Below are positions 48,477 through 56,442 of a DNA stretch of 64,000 nucleotides, piece after piece. The stretch is taken from NCBI RefSeq assembly GCF_018499875.1, contig NZ_JAHBAY010000004.1, forward strand, positions 62,001 to 126,000, given 5' to 3'. Each line of letters starts with the position of its first letter. Within the stretch, counting starts at the first letter, position 1. The notes below the pieces were generated by a model, which saw only the letters and a list, made by a program, of their open reading frames with translations, was not told where the DNA came from and searched no databases. Source of the DNA: Kineosporia corallincola. GTDB taxonomy: Bacteria; Actinomycetota; Actinomycetes; Actinomycetales; Kineosporiaceae. The translations under genes were made by a program, and so were the position numbers.

Positions 48477-48647
48477 ATGGACGAACTCAGCCGCATGGCC
48501 AGCACGCTGGAGGCCTGTGCCCACAAGCTCGAGGTGTTCTCGGCCCGGCTGCGGGCCGACGAGCTGTTCTCGGACCTGCGCCAGCACCCCGACCTGGCCT
48601 ACCTCGACACCCAGCTCGACGGTTTCTACGGGTCGGAGCAGCACTAG
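48477..48647 (+). CDS. Small conserved-looking protein
   Basis: 56 residues with a clean amphipathic helical pattern (RMASTLEACAHKLEVFSARL, then FSDLRQHPDLAYLDTQLDGF). No family is recognised. The ribosome site is weak, but codon use has the strong third-position GC of real genes here. It lies convergent to the HAD phosphatase, 6 bp away. Confidence 0.55.
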   Translation: MDELSRMASTLEACAHKLEVFSARLRADELFSDLRQHPDLAYLDTQLDGFYGSEQH

Positions 48648-48653
48648 GCTCGC

Positions 48654-49334
48654 TCAGGCGCGGAAGACCCGCGCCAGCGTCGTCATCCCGTCGACCCACG
48701 CCTGGCCCGTGTGCGGGCCGGCGGCGGGCGGCGGGGTGTCCAGCAGGGCCACGGCCTCCACGCCGGCGGCCCGGGCGGCCAGCATGTCGCTGGAGGAGTC
48801 ACCGATCATCGTGGTGGTGACCGGGTCGGCGCCCAGCGCCCGGACGGCTCGCAGCAGCGGCGTCGGGTCGGGCTTCATCAGCCGCGGGTCCGGGTCGCGC
48901 CCCTCCACGTGTCGCACCAGGCCGGTCAGCTCGTGCCGCTCCAGCAGGGCTCGCACCGCCTCGGCGCCGTTGTTGCTGACGATCGCGACCGGCCGCCCGG
49001 CCTCCGCGCAGGCCCGCAGGAAATCCACCGCACCCGGCGTGAGCGGTGCCAGCTCCGCCGCGTCCACCTCGGCGTCGCGCAGCGAGGCGTCCACCCGGGC
49101 GGTCAGCCCCGGGTAGATCTCCGCCACCCCGTCGAGCAGGTCGAGCGGGTCGTCGATGCCGTCGAGCTCCTCGTCCACCGGGCCGTCCGTCAGCGCGCCC
49201 AGCTCGTCGAGCAGGGCGGCGGCGATCACGTCGGGCGTGAGGACGGCGAACAGGTCGCAGACCGGTCCGTCGAAGTCGAGCAGGACATGCTCTGTCGCGG
49301 TGGCGAGCCGGATCAGCTGCTCTTCGTCGTCCAT
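48654..49334 (-). CDS. HAD-family phosphatase
   Basis: 226 residues with all four HAD motifs: LLDFDGPVCDLF (I), VAIVSNNGAEAV (II), RLMKPDPTPL (III lysine) and TTMIGDSSSDMLAARAAG (IV). A helical cap between motifs I and II places it with phosphoglycolate phosphatase-like enzymes; the substrate is unknown. ATG 49334 is selected although the frame stays open upstream, because motif I must be near the N-terminus. The acyltransferase gene ends 12 bp upstream on the same strand. Confidence 0.88.
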   Translation of the reverse strand: MDDEEQLIRLATATEHVLLDFDGPVCDLFAVLTPDVIAAALLDELGALTDGPVDEELDGIDDPLDLLDGVAEIYPGLTARVDASLRDAEVDAAELAPLTPGAVDFLRACAEAGRPVAIVSNNGAEAVRALLERHELTGLVRHVEGRDPDPRLMKPDPTPLLRAVRALGADPVTTTMIGDSSSDMLAARAAGVEAVALLDTPPPAAGPHTGQAWVDGMTTLARVFRA

Positions 49335-49345
49335 GAACAGGCAGC

Positions 49346-50407
49346 CTAGGACGAGACGGTGGCCGCGGCGGGTGCGTGCGCGGGTTCTCGCAGGTCGATC
49401 ACCGACCGGCGGTGGAGGACGGCGACAACCCCACAGATCGCGGCCGTGAGCAGCAGCCCGGCCGCACGCTGCCAGAGACCGGGCAGGGCCAGCTGTTGCA
49501 GAGGCCTGGTGACGAACGGGTGGAACAGGTACACCCACAGCGACTGTTGTCCCATGAACACCAGCCAGCCCTGCACCGGGGTGCTGAGCGCCGACAGCAG
49601 CGACGGAACGGCCGCCACCAGGCTGAGATTGAGCACCAGGAAACCGATCGCGGCCGGCCAGGCGCCGCCCTGGTACGAGCCCACGTAGAGCATCGCCCCG
49701 AGCGCTCCGGGCACCAGCAGCCACGGCCGGGCCCGCGGGGTGTGCACGTTGCGGGCGGCGAACCCGGCGACGAACCAGATCAGGTAGCTGAAGTAGCGGG
49801 CGTCCACCAGCTTTTCGGGAAGATGCGGGATCTGGCTCGCCAGCGGGGTGCCCCAGGCCAGCCAGCCGGCCGCCGCCACCAGGGCCAGCAGCAGGTGCGG
49901 CCGGGGCAGTCGCACGGCCAGCCAGGCCAGGCTGATCATCGCGAAAAGCACCGGCACGTACCAGAGATGCCATTGCGGCAGGGTGAGCAACTCGATCGTC
50001 GACCGCACCGGGTGGTTCAGTGAGAACGAGCCGAAGGTGGCGGCCCAGAGCGCGCTGACGATCAGCCAGGGGGCGAGCATGCGCCGGGCGTAGTCGGACA
50101 GCAGCCGCGGATAGTCCCGCTGGCGCAGGCGTTCGGCCCGCAGCAGGTAGCCGGACAGGAACAGGAACGGCGGCATGTGGAACCCGTAGATCAGCCACTT
50201 GGTGAAGCTCTGGCCCACGCCCTCGGCATAGGTGTGGCCGAACACCACGAGGATCAGCAGGATCGCCTTCAGCTGGTCGGGACCGGCCGAGCGGGAGCCG
50301 GGAACCTGGGCCGGCTGCCCGGCCTGTTCCGCGCGTGAAGCCTGGCCGGGCAAGTGCCTTCGGGCCACGTGCCTGCCTGCCGACTGCGCCGACTGCCTGA
50401 CTGGCAC
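49346..50407 (-). CDS. Acyltransferase-3 family membrane protein
   Basis: 353 residues with about ten transmembrane helices, of the acyltransferase 3/fucose 4-O-acetylase-like group. The catalytic-type histidine occurs in LVVFGHTYAEG, and FHMPPFLFLSGYLLRAERLR is the family's second landmark. C-terminal LWVYLFHPFVTRPLQQ is also typical. Such proteins acetylate or succinylate extracytoplasmic sugars. The GTG start at 50407 gives a ~45-residue basic lead-in that may be too long; a later start is possible. Confidence 0.85.
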   Translation of the reverse strand: MPVRQSAQSAGRHVARRHLPGQASRAEQAGQPAQVPGSRSAGPDQLKAILLILVVFGHTYAEGVGQSFTKWLIYGFHMPPFLFLSGYLLRAERLRQRDYPRLLSDYARRMLAPWLIVSALWAATFGSFSLNHPVRSTIELLTLPQWHLWYVPVLFAMISLAWLAVRLPRPHLLLALVAAAGWLAWGTPLASQIPHLPEKLVDARYFSYLIWFVAGFAARNVHTPRARPWLLVPGALGAMLYVGSYQGGAWPAAIGFLVLNLSLVAAVPSLLSALSTPVQGWLVFMGQQSLWVYLFHPFVTRPLQQLALPGLWQRAAGLLLTAAICGVVAVLHRRSVIDLREPAHAPAAATVSS

Positions 50408-50700
50408 GCGTTCCTGCTCTCCTCACGCACGGTGTTCCGGACCGGGTCACGCTAACGGTTCGGCTCCCGGAACCGCACATCGCCCCGCCCGCCCTCGGGG
50501 CCCGCCGTCCTTCGGCCCGTCGCCGGGTCGAGAGCGGATCTCGTCCCTTCGTCGGAGACCCGCCGGTAGGCCCCTGCGAACCGGGTCCGGGTTCTACGGT
50601 GGGGGACCGCCGGGGGAACGGGCCGCCCGGTCGGCGTCGCACGTGTGAGCCGTGCGCAGAAGGTGCGCGCGGAGGGTGCCGTACAGGGAAGGTGCCGCAG

Positions 50701-52083
50701 ATGGAACGGGACTCGACGGTGCTGACGAGGCTGCTGGGCGTCGTGGCCGGTGCCGCGGTGCTGGCCGGGTGCAGTGGTGACCCGGCCGCGACCGGCCAGG
50801 TGCGCCCGGCCATGGGACAGGTGGCCCAGGTCGGCCCGGCCGCCCAGGTGATGCAGACCGGCATGGTCGGTGCCGCCGGCGGCCGGGTGCTGGTGCCGGG
50901 TGGGCCGTCCGTCGACGTGCCCGCCGGCTCGGTCAGCGGCGACGGCAGGCTCACCGTGCGCAGGGCGGGACCGGGCCACGCGGCGCCGGCCGCGCCCTCG
51001 CCGTTCCTCGGGGTGCTCGACGCCTACGAGATCTCGCTCGAGGGAGCCCGCCTGACCGGGCCCGTGCGCCTGACCTTCCCGGTGCTGATGCAACCCCTTC
51101 CGGCCCGCGCCGACGCCGACGCGGCGGCCGTGCTCGGGCACTTCGACCCGGTCTCCGGCAGCTGGAAAACCGTTGCGGCCGACTACGACCCGGACCGCGC
51201 CACGATCACCGCCGAGGTCTACGAGCTGGCCTGGTGGAACGCGTTCGGCTGGGACTTCGCGGCGCTGCGCAACGCCGTGGCCGGCGCCTACCGGCAGGCG
51301 CTCGCGGCCACCGCCGTGGCACCCTCCTGCCGGGACGAGTCCGAGGCCCTGGCCACCGGGGTGCGGGTGCGCTCGACCGGCAGCGACCGGATGCGCTGGT
51401 GCTACGGCCTGGACGAGGGCCGGCCGGTGCTAAGGGTCACCAACACCCAGGGTTATCCGGTCAGTGTCAGCCTGCCCCGGGCCTGGCGCTCCAGAACAAT
51501 GGTGGACGGCGCACAGCTGGCAGCCGGGCTCGGCGCCGTGCGCACCACCCGGGGTGGCACCGAGACCCAGCTGCTCACCGGCGGTTCCACCCTCGAACTG
51601 CATCCCGGCGTGCTCAGTCCCGGCGGCACGGTGACGGCCCGCAGCAGTGGTGCCGGGTTCCTGGCCGCTGCTCTCACCTTCGCCCGCGACACCTTCGCCA
51701 TGACGATGCGCGGCGTGCCCGGCGCCCCGGTGCCCAACGCCCAGGCCACCACGCACGCGCTCGACGCGGTGCTGGACGGCGACTGCCTGCGCGGGCGCAC
51801 CCACCGGGCGGTCGACGGTCTGGACGCCGCCGGCGCCGCCGTGCTGCGGGCGCATGCCGTGGCCTTCGGCTGCCTGCGCCCGGCCTGGCAGGAGCAGTAC
51901 CGGCTGGACGGGCGCACCGGCGACTTCGTCGGCGTCGCGCTGACCTGGCTGACCACCGGCATCCCGGTGCTGATCGACGGGGTCACCGGCATCGCGGACG
52001 GCGTCGTGTACACCGCGCCGGACACGATCCGGGTGCGTGCGGCCGAGCCTGCCCAGCAGATGGTGATGCTCGGCGACCGCTGA
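50701..52083 (+). CDS. Large putative lipoprotein
   Basis: 460 residues. The lipobox VLAGC (Cys near residue 23) follows a short signal peptide. Residues ~55-140 include GGRVLVPGGPSVDVPAGSVS and resemble ZU5-like beta domains (a stretch LDAYEISLEGARLTGPVRLT fits). The remainder is unrecognised and contains several cysteines that could form disulfides outside the cell. ATG 50701 has GGGAAGG at eight bases. The 293-bp gap before it holds nothing I can name. Confidence 0.75.
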   Translation: MERDSTVLTRLLGVVAGAAVLAGCSGDPAATGQVRPAMGQVAQVGPAAQVMQTGMVGAAGGRVLVPGGPSVDVPAGSVSGDGRLTVRRAGPGHAAPAAPSPFLGVLDAYEISLEGARLTGPVRLTFPVLMQPLPARADADAAAVLGHFDPVSGSWKTVAADYDPDRATITAEVYELAWWNAFGWDFAALRNAVAGAYRQALAATAVAPSCRDESEALATGVRVRSTGSDRMRWCYGLDEGRPVLRVTNTQGYPVSVSLPRAWRSRTMVDGAQLAAGLGAVRTTRGGTETQLLTGGSTLELHPGVLSPGGTVTARSSGAGFLAAALTFARDTFAMTMRGVPGAPVPNAQATTHALDAVLDGDCLRGRTHRAVDGLDAAGAAVLRAHAVAFGCLRPAWQEQYRLDGRTGDFVGVALTWLTTGIPVLIDGVTGIADGVVYTAPDTIRVRAAEPAQQMVMLGDR

Positions 52084-52113
52084 GCCCGCCGGAGTCGGGA
52101 CCGGTCGGACCGG

Positions 52114-52425
52114 TCAGGGACCGAGCACCTCACGCAGCAGTTTCTCGTGGTCGGCGATGTTGGCCACCGACACCTCCACACTGCCGTCCGGTCCGGTCAC
52201 GTTGATCCGGACGTCGCCGATCCTGGTGCTGATCCAGGTGCTCAGGGCGTCGGCCAGCACGGCCGGCGTGCCGTCGTCGGGCAGCGAGACGGACAGGTCG
52301 CCGGGTCCGGACGGCTCGCGGTGCACCGGCACCCCGCGCAGCTGTGGTTCGAGTTGCAGCCAGTTCTCCAGGGACGCCAGCAGCTGTTCCTCACGCTGGC
52401 CCCAGACCGACATTCGCACGTGCAT
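52114..52425 (-). CDS. EACC1-like effector-associated protein
   Basis: 103 residues resembling the Effector-Associated Constant Component 1 family: a first strand MHVRMSVWGQREEQLLASLE, then LQLEPQLRGVPVHRE, a middle ALSTWISTRIGDVRINVTGP and a closing NIADHEKLLREVLGP. EACC1 proteins usually stand beside a caspase-like, trypsin-like or other effector in predicted biological conflict systems. No such effector is adjacent here. ATG 52425 has GAGGGGGAA directly upstream. Assignment is from memory of family layout and should be checked by profile search. Confidence 0.65.
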   Translation of the reverse strand: MHVRMSVWGQREEQLLASLENWLQLEPQLRGVPVHREPSGPGDLSVSLPDDGTPAVLADALSTWISTRIGDVRINVTGPDGSVEVSVANIADHEKLLREVLGP

Positions 52426-52611
52426 GGTTCCCCCTCGCGTCACGTGATCATGGATGGTAATCCCGAAGATCGGGCTACCGACCGGTTGGGACGAGAACAT
52501 GGCGCATTCACAGCCCGCCGTCGCGGAAGTGCGTTTTTACTACGCTCTGCTACGGTTTCAGAGCTCACCGACCTGAGCATCCGTCCGCCTGCCCGCTAAT
52601 CGGAGCTCACG

Positions 52612-52989
52612 GTGATCGCGCTACTTCTCGACCTGTCCAACATCCTCGGCGGGCTGCTGCTGGCCCTGCCGCTGCTGCTCGCCCTGCCCAACGGTGACCG
52701 GGCCGGTGGATGGATCTCGCGGCTCGATCCGTACGCCTGGATCGTCGGGGTCGTCGCCCTGGTGACCAGTGGCTACTACCTGATCGTGCACCTGGTGTCG
52801 GGTCCGCACCTGTTCCACTTCGAGGTGGTCGGCCTGGCCGTCGGCGTCATCCTGCTCTGGGACCGGCTCACCGGGCGGCAGCCGCTGCGCCGGGAGAACG
52901 GAGACCTCCAGGGCGCCGGGCTGATCCTGGCGATCTTCGGGGTGATCGCCGTGGTGGTCGGCCTCCAGGGGCTCGTCACCCCGAACTGA
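52612..52989 (+). CDS. Small polytopic membrane protein
   Basis: 125 residues with four hydrophobic helices (for example LGGLLLALPLLLALP, WIVGVVALVTSGYYLIVHLV, VVGLAVGVILLWDRL and GLILAIFGVIAVVVGLQGLV). No family is recognised. GTG 52612 has GGAG six bases upstream. It is divergent from the EACC1-like gene with 186 bp between them, so the two may share regulation, but I see no operator. Confidence 0.72.
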   Translation: MIALLLDLSNILGGLLLALPLLLALPNGDRAGGWISRLDPYAWIVGVVALVTSGYYLIVHLVSGPHLFHFEVVGLAVGVILLWDRLTGRQPLRRENGDLQGAGLILAIFGVIAVVVGLQGLVTPN

Positions 52990-53570
52990 CCAGCGACCGG
53001 CCGGAACCGGACTCCGGGCAGGCGATCTCAGGGGTTGATGGGTATCAGGGGCCGGTGGTCTCCGAGGCCGGGTGACCTCAGGGGCCGGTGGGGACGAATC
53101 CGGGGCATCGGCGTACGCCCCCACCGGCGATCATGGGTGTTCCGCAGCGGCGACCGGCGGAGGTGATCCGGCTCGGACGCCGACCGTGCGCGTGGTGCGC
53201 GCCGGCCGGAACCGGCGATGCTACCCCCGTCGGCGGCAGTACCGGGAACCGGTGTTGCCTTGCGGTGTTTCATGCAACAAGCTCTTCGGGTCGTGCGCGA
53301 TCGGGGCGGGAGAAACTTCGCAGCCGTGGGGAGGTCACGTCAATCGCCGAGGCCGAAGGCCGAATCCGGAACTTGACGGCGAATTAATGGCCTGGATTTT
53401 GGTTATCCATGCACCGGCTCCGACGACGTGAGGCCCGGCCCGGAATGCGTGGCCTGGGCAAATGCGCCGCGGCGCGCGGCCGTCGGGCGCCGGGCGTGCT
53501 GGGTCACCCGTGCGGTTATCCCACGGGCGTGAACGGTGTGACGCGTGGGATCGAAAAACTTGAAGTGCGG
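52990..53570. other. Gene-free interval with a lower-GC core
   Basis: About 580 bp between convergent genes. GC drops at about 53230-53420, and several short frames occur on both strands, but none has a ribosome site or the third-position GC bias of genes here. No repeat or RNA motif was recognised. It could be a remnant of transferred DNA. Confidence 0.5.
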
Positions 53571-53876
53571 CTAACCCCGGCTTCCGGTCAGCTCCCGGTA
53601 CAACGGTTCCCAGCGCTCCCGGCGCGCTCCGGCGGACTGCTCCCACCACGGGGTGCCGCGCTCGCCGAGCGCCACCTTGGCCCGCTGCACCCGGTCGCGG
53701 GCATCACGTTCGGCCCCCGGGTCGGCGGACTTCAGCGCCCGCCCGACAGCACGGCGGGCGTCCATCAGCTCGTGCCGCAGCACCTCGGACACCTCCGGCG
53801 GCAGGTCCGGGTCGGTGGCCCGCCACTTCCTGCCGTCGATGACCACGTGGTGGCCGTCCGGGGTGCGATCCGGCAC
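53571..53876 (-). CDS. Conserved actinobacterial small protein
   Basis: 101 residues beginning with a GTG. The N-terminal PDGHHVVIDGRKWRATDP motif and VALGERGTPWWEQS match a short family seen widely in actinobacteria, sometimes mislabelled as biopolymer transporter Tol. The middle is a charged helix. No enzymatic motif is seen. It follows the next gene's stop after 3 bp and is its operon partner. Confidence 0.75.
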   Translation of the reverse strand: MPDRTPDGHHVVIDGRKWRATDPDLPPEVSEVLRHELMDARRAVGRALKSADPGAERDARDRVQRAKVALGERGTPWWEQSAGARRERWEPLYRELTGSRG

Positions 53877-53879
53877 GGC

Positions 53880-54149
53880 TCAGTCGTTCTCGACGATGGT
53901 CGCCGCCACCTGGCGCAGTTGCCCGCCGTCCGGCTGGTAGGTCTCGGCGATGTCGCGGTGCAGGCCGACTTTCGTGGCCTCGCGCAACTGCGCCTCCACC
54001 TCGGTCACGCTCTCCCCGTCGTACCCGTCCTCGACCTTCTCCACCGCGTTGCGCAGGGCGGAGGTGAGCTGGTCCTCCAGCGGTTCGCGGAGTCTCTCGG
54101 CCTGACCGAGCGAGGTCTGCGGGTCGAGCTTGACGCGGGGCTGGATCAC
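53880..54149 (-). CDS. Small hypothetical protein, operon partner
   Basis: 89 residues, charged and largely helical (AERLREPLEDQLTSALRNAV, then VEAQLREATKVGLHRDIAET). No domain is recognised. GTG 54149 has GGGAGG five bases upstream. It directly precedes the other small gene and is divergent from the adaptor-like gene at 54282, with 132 bp between. Confidence 0.65.
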   Translation of the reverse strand: MIQPRVKLDPQTSLGQAERLREPLEDQLTSALRNAVEKVEDGYDGESVTEVEAQLREATKVGLHRDIAETYQPDGGQLRQVAATIVEND

Positions 54150-54281
54150 AACGGCCTCCCGTGACGAATGTGTGGGCGCCAGTATGTGGGCCCGGGGGTG
54201 CCACGGCATCCCGGGCCGACGTGCGCACCGGCCGTCCAGCCCAAAGAATGGGCGCGTCGGACCGGATGTCGAAGGGTGATC

Positions 54282-54605
54282 ATGGAAGCGTTGTCGTTGA
54301 TCCTCACCGCCGTGGTGGCGGGGGAGTCGAAGGCCGATTCGAGCACGATGCAGAGCGAGGTGGCCGACGACTTCACCTCGCTGCGCTCGGCGCTGCACGA
54401 CCGGCTGGCCGGTCAGGCCGAGGCGCAGACCGCGCTGGAGGACTACATCGCCCGGCCGGAGGAGCACCGCGACACCCTGATCGAGGGCCTGCGGCAGACC
54501 GGTGCCACCCAGGACCCGGACGTGCTGCGGCTGGCCCTGAAGGTGATGCAGCGGATCGACCCGGAGGGCAGCGCCAACGGCAACTACGTGCTGGATCCGG
54601 TGTGA
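54282..54605 (+). CDS. Effector-adaptor-like helical protein lacking the RHIM
   Basis: 107 residues. The opening MEALSLILTAVVAGESKAD and the stretch DDFTSLRSALHDRLAGQAEA, closing RIDPEGSANGNYVLDP, resemble the N-terminal helical domain of bacterial proteins that carry a RIP-homotypic-interaction-like motif (VQVGDHN). Those adaptors occur in predicted conflict and cell-death systems. Here the protein stops exactly where that motif would begin. The EACC1-like gene is 1.9 kb away. ATG 54282 has AAGGG at five bases. The family link is from memory and moderate. Confidence 0.55.
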   Translation: MEALSLILTAVVAGESKADSSTMQSEVADDFTSLRSALHDRLAGQAEAQTALEDYIARPEEHRDTLIEGLRQTGATQDPDVLRLALKVMQRIDPEGSANGNYVLDPV

Positions 54606-54627
54606 CACAGACCGTAACCTGACGGCC

Positions 54628-55017
54628 ATGCGAATCCACATCACCAGCGTGTTCGTCGACGACCAGCAGAAGGCCCTTGACTTCTACACGGGCAAGCTCG
54701 GTTTCGTGCTGAAGAACGACGTGCCGGCCGGCGCCGACCGCTGGCTCACCGTCACCGCGCCGGGTGACGCCGACGGGGTCGAGCTGCTGCTGGAACCCTC
54801 GGGACACCCGGCCGTGGCGCCGTTCAAGAAGGCGCTGGCGGCCGACGGCATCCCGTTCACCAGCTTCGCCGTGGACGACTGCCGGGCCGAGTACGAGCGG
54901 CTGAGCGGCCTCGGGGTGCACTTCACCCAGGAGCCGGCCGAGATGGGCCCGATGGTGATGGCGGTGCTGGACGACACCTGCGGAAACCTGATCTGCATCG
55001 CCAGTTCCACGCCGTGA
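54628..55017 (+). CDS. VOC-family (glyoxalase/bleomycin-resistance-like) protein
   Basis: 129 residues forming one vicinal-oxygen-chelate unit pair: ITSVFVDDQQKALDFYTGKL at the start, then LLLEPSGHPA, FAVDDCRAEYERLSGLGVHF and LDDTCGNLICIAS. Such proteins are metal-dependent lyases, dioxygenases or antibiotic binders; the ligand is unknown. It lies 22 bp after the adaptor-like gene on the same strand, possibly co-transcribed. Confidence 0.88.
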   Translation: MRIHITSVFVDDQQKALDFYTGKLGFVLKNDVPAGADRWLTVTAPGDADGVELLLEPSGHPAVAPFKKALAADGIPFTSFAVDDCRAEYERLSGLGVHFTQEPAEMGPMVMAVLDDTCGNLICIASSTP

Positions 55018-55024
55018 CCGGGCC

Positions 55025-56353
55025 CTACGCCTGGATCAGTGAGCCCGCGTTCGCGTAGTCGTCCGCGATCCAGACCACCTCGCGACCGGCCCGGCGCAGC
55101 AGGCTGGCCGCGATGGCCGAGCGGTAGCCGCTCACGCAGTGCACCCACAGCTCGCCGGCCGGCAGTGAGTCGAGCTCGGTGAGCAGGCGGTGCAGTGGCA
55201 CGTGGGCGGAACCGGGCAGGTGGCTCGCGGCCCTCTCGTCGTCCCTGCGCACATCGAGCACCACGATGCCCGCGCCGCTCTTCAGCGCTGCGGCCAGATC
55301 GGCGAAATCCGCCTTGCGGTACGACTCTTCGCCGGGCACGCCGACGGCCGTGGCGTCGGGCCGGTCGATCCCGATGCGCACCAGCTGGCGCTGGGCCAGC
55401 GCTATCTGCTCCTGGCTCTCGCCGATCAGGGTGAGTTCGGCGCCCCAGGGCATCAGCCAGCCGAGGTAGGTGGTGAACTGGCCGCCCAGGTCGATGCTGA
55501 CGGTGCCGGCCAGGTGCCCGGCGGCGTAGGCGGTGCGGTCGCGCAGGTCGACCACCCACTCGCCGTCCGCGATGCGACGGCGCAGCTCGGCCACGTCCAC
55601 CGGCTCCGGCACGGTCAGGTCGACCGGGCCCGGGCCCTGCCGGTTCCGCACGCCCATGTGCGCGTAGTACGCCGGGTAGGCGGTCAGCCCGGCCACCAGC
55701 CGGGTCACGAACGCCTCCTCGTCCGGCTCCAGCAGGGCGTCGTTCTGCTTCTTCTGCTCGCCGATCGTGCTGGCGGTGCCGCCGACCGAGGAACTGGCCG
55801 AGCAGAAGCTGCCGAACCCGTGCGTCGGCATCACCCGCACCTCGTCGGCCAGTTCGTGGGCCAGCCGGTGGGCCGAGCGGTACTGGGCGTGGGTGAGTTC
55901 CTCGGTGCGCGCCGGGTCGACCAGGTCGGTGCGGCCCACGCTGCCGAACAGCAGCGAGCCGCCGGTGAACGCGACCGCGTCGGAGTCGGTCTCCACCACG
56001 TAGGCCAGATGCGTGTCGGTGTGGCCGGGCGTCGCGATGACCCGCACCCGCAGCGAGCCCGCGGTCAGCTCGTCACCGTCGTTCAGCGGCTGCCGCTCGA
56101 ACGAGACCGGGTCGGCGGCGTTCACGCCGTAGGGCGCGCCGGTGCGCCGGGCCAGTTCGAGACCGCCTGTGACGTAGTCGTTGTGGATGTGCGTCTCGAG
56201 CACCAGGACGCAGGTCAGGCCCTTGGCGCCGAGCAGGTCGAGCACCCGGTCGATGTCGCGCTGCGGATCCACCACGACGGCGCTGGTGCCGTCGTGGGCG
56301 ACGTAGCTGCGATCGCCCAGCTCACTGGTCTCGATGACGTCAACCTGGATCAC
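55025..56353 (-). CDS. MBL-fold persulfide dioxygenase with two rhodanese domains
   Basis: About 442 residues. The N-terminal metallo-beta-lactamase domain has LVLETHIHNDYVTGGLELA, VIATPGHTDTHLAYVV and VRVMPTHGFGSFC, as in ETHE1/CstB-like persulfide dioxygenases. Two rhodanese domains follow. The first (VVDLRDRTAYAAGHLAGTVS) lacks a catalytic cysteine, and the second has WVHCVSGYRSA with Cys present. It should oxidise glutathione-, mycothiol- or coenzyme-A-type persulfides to sulfite. GTG 56353 has GGGAGAG eight bases upstream. A GntR regulator is divergent. Confidence 0.9.
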   Translation of the reverse strand: MIQVDVIETSELGDRSYVAHDGTSAVVVDPQRDIDRVLDLLGAKGLTCVLVLETHIHNDYVTGGLELARRTGAPYGVNAADPVSFERQPLNDGDELTAGSLRVRVIATPGHTDTHLAYVVETDSDAVAFTGGSLLFGSVGRTDLVDPARTEELTHAQYRSAHRLAHELADEVRVMPTHGFGSFCSASSSVGGTASTIGEQKKQNDALLEPDEEAFVTRLVAGLTAYPAYYAHMGVRNRQGPGPVDLTVPEPVDVAELRRRIADGEWVVDLRDRTAYAAGHLAGTVSIDLGGQFTTYLGWLMPWGAELTLIGESQEQIALAQRQLVRIGIDRPDATAVGVPGEESYRKADFADLAAALKSGAGIVVLDVRRDDERAASHLPGSAHVPLHRLLTELDSLPAGELWVHCVSGYRSAIAASLLRRAGREVVWIADDYANAGSLIQA

Positions 56354-56379
56354 GACCGGCACTCTCCCACGTATTGCTG

Positions 56380-56403
56380 GTACATCCGAATGTCCGTACA
56401 TTA
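56380..56403. promoter_or_regulatory. Repeat-containing regulatory region, GntR/persulfide dioxygenase
   Basis: The gap between the divergent genes contains GTACATCC (56380-56387) and GTACATTA (56396-56403) as a direct repeat, plus nested ACAT-ccga-ATGT and GTAC...GTAC symmetry. The minus strand reads TAATGT, a possible -10 box. This could be where the GntR protein binds. Confidence 0.4.
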
Positions 56404-56442
56404 AACCCGGTGGACGGCGGGGGCAACGGAGAGCGGTAGGAA

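Noticed and set aside
48654-50954. A single 766-codon minus-strand frame covering the HAD phosphatase and beyond
   Set aside because: Only the last 226 residues are HAD-like. The rest overlaps the acyltransferase gene in another frame and has no domain.
53072-53649. Short frames on both strands in the 580-bp gap
   Set aside because: No ribosome sites, no third-position GC bias and no similarity; one runs into the small conserved gene from the wrong frame.
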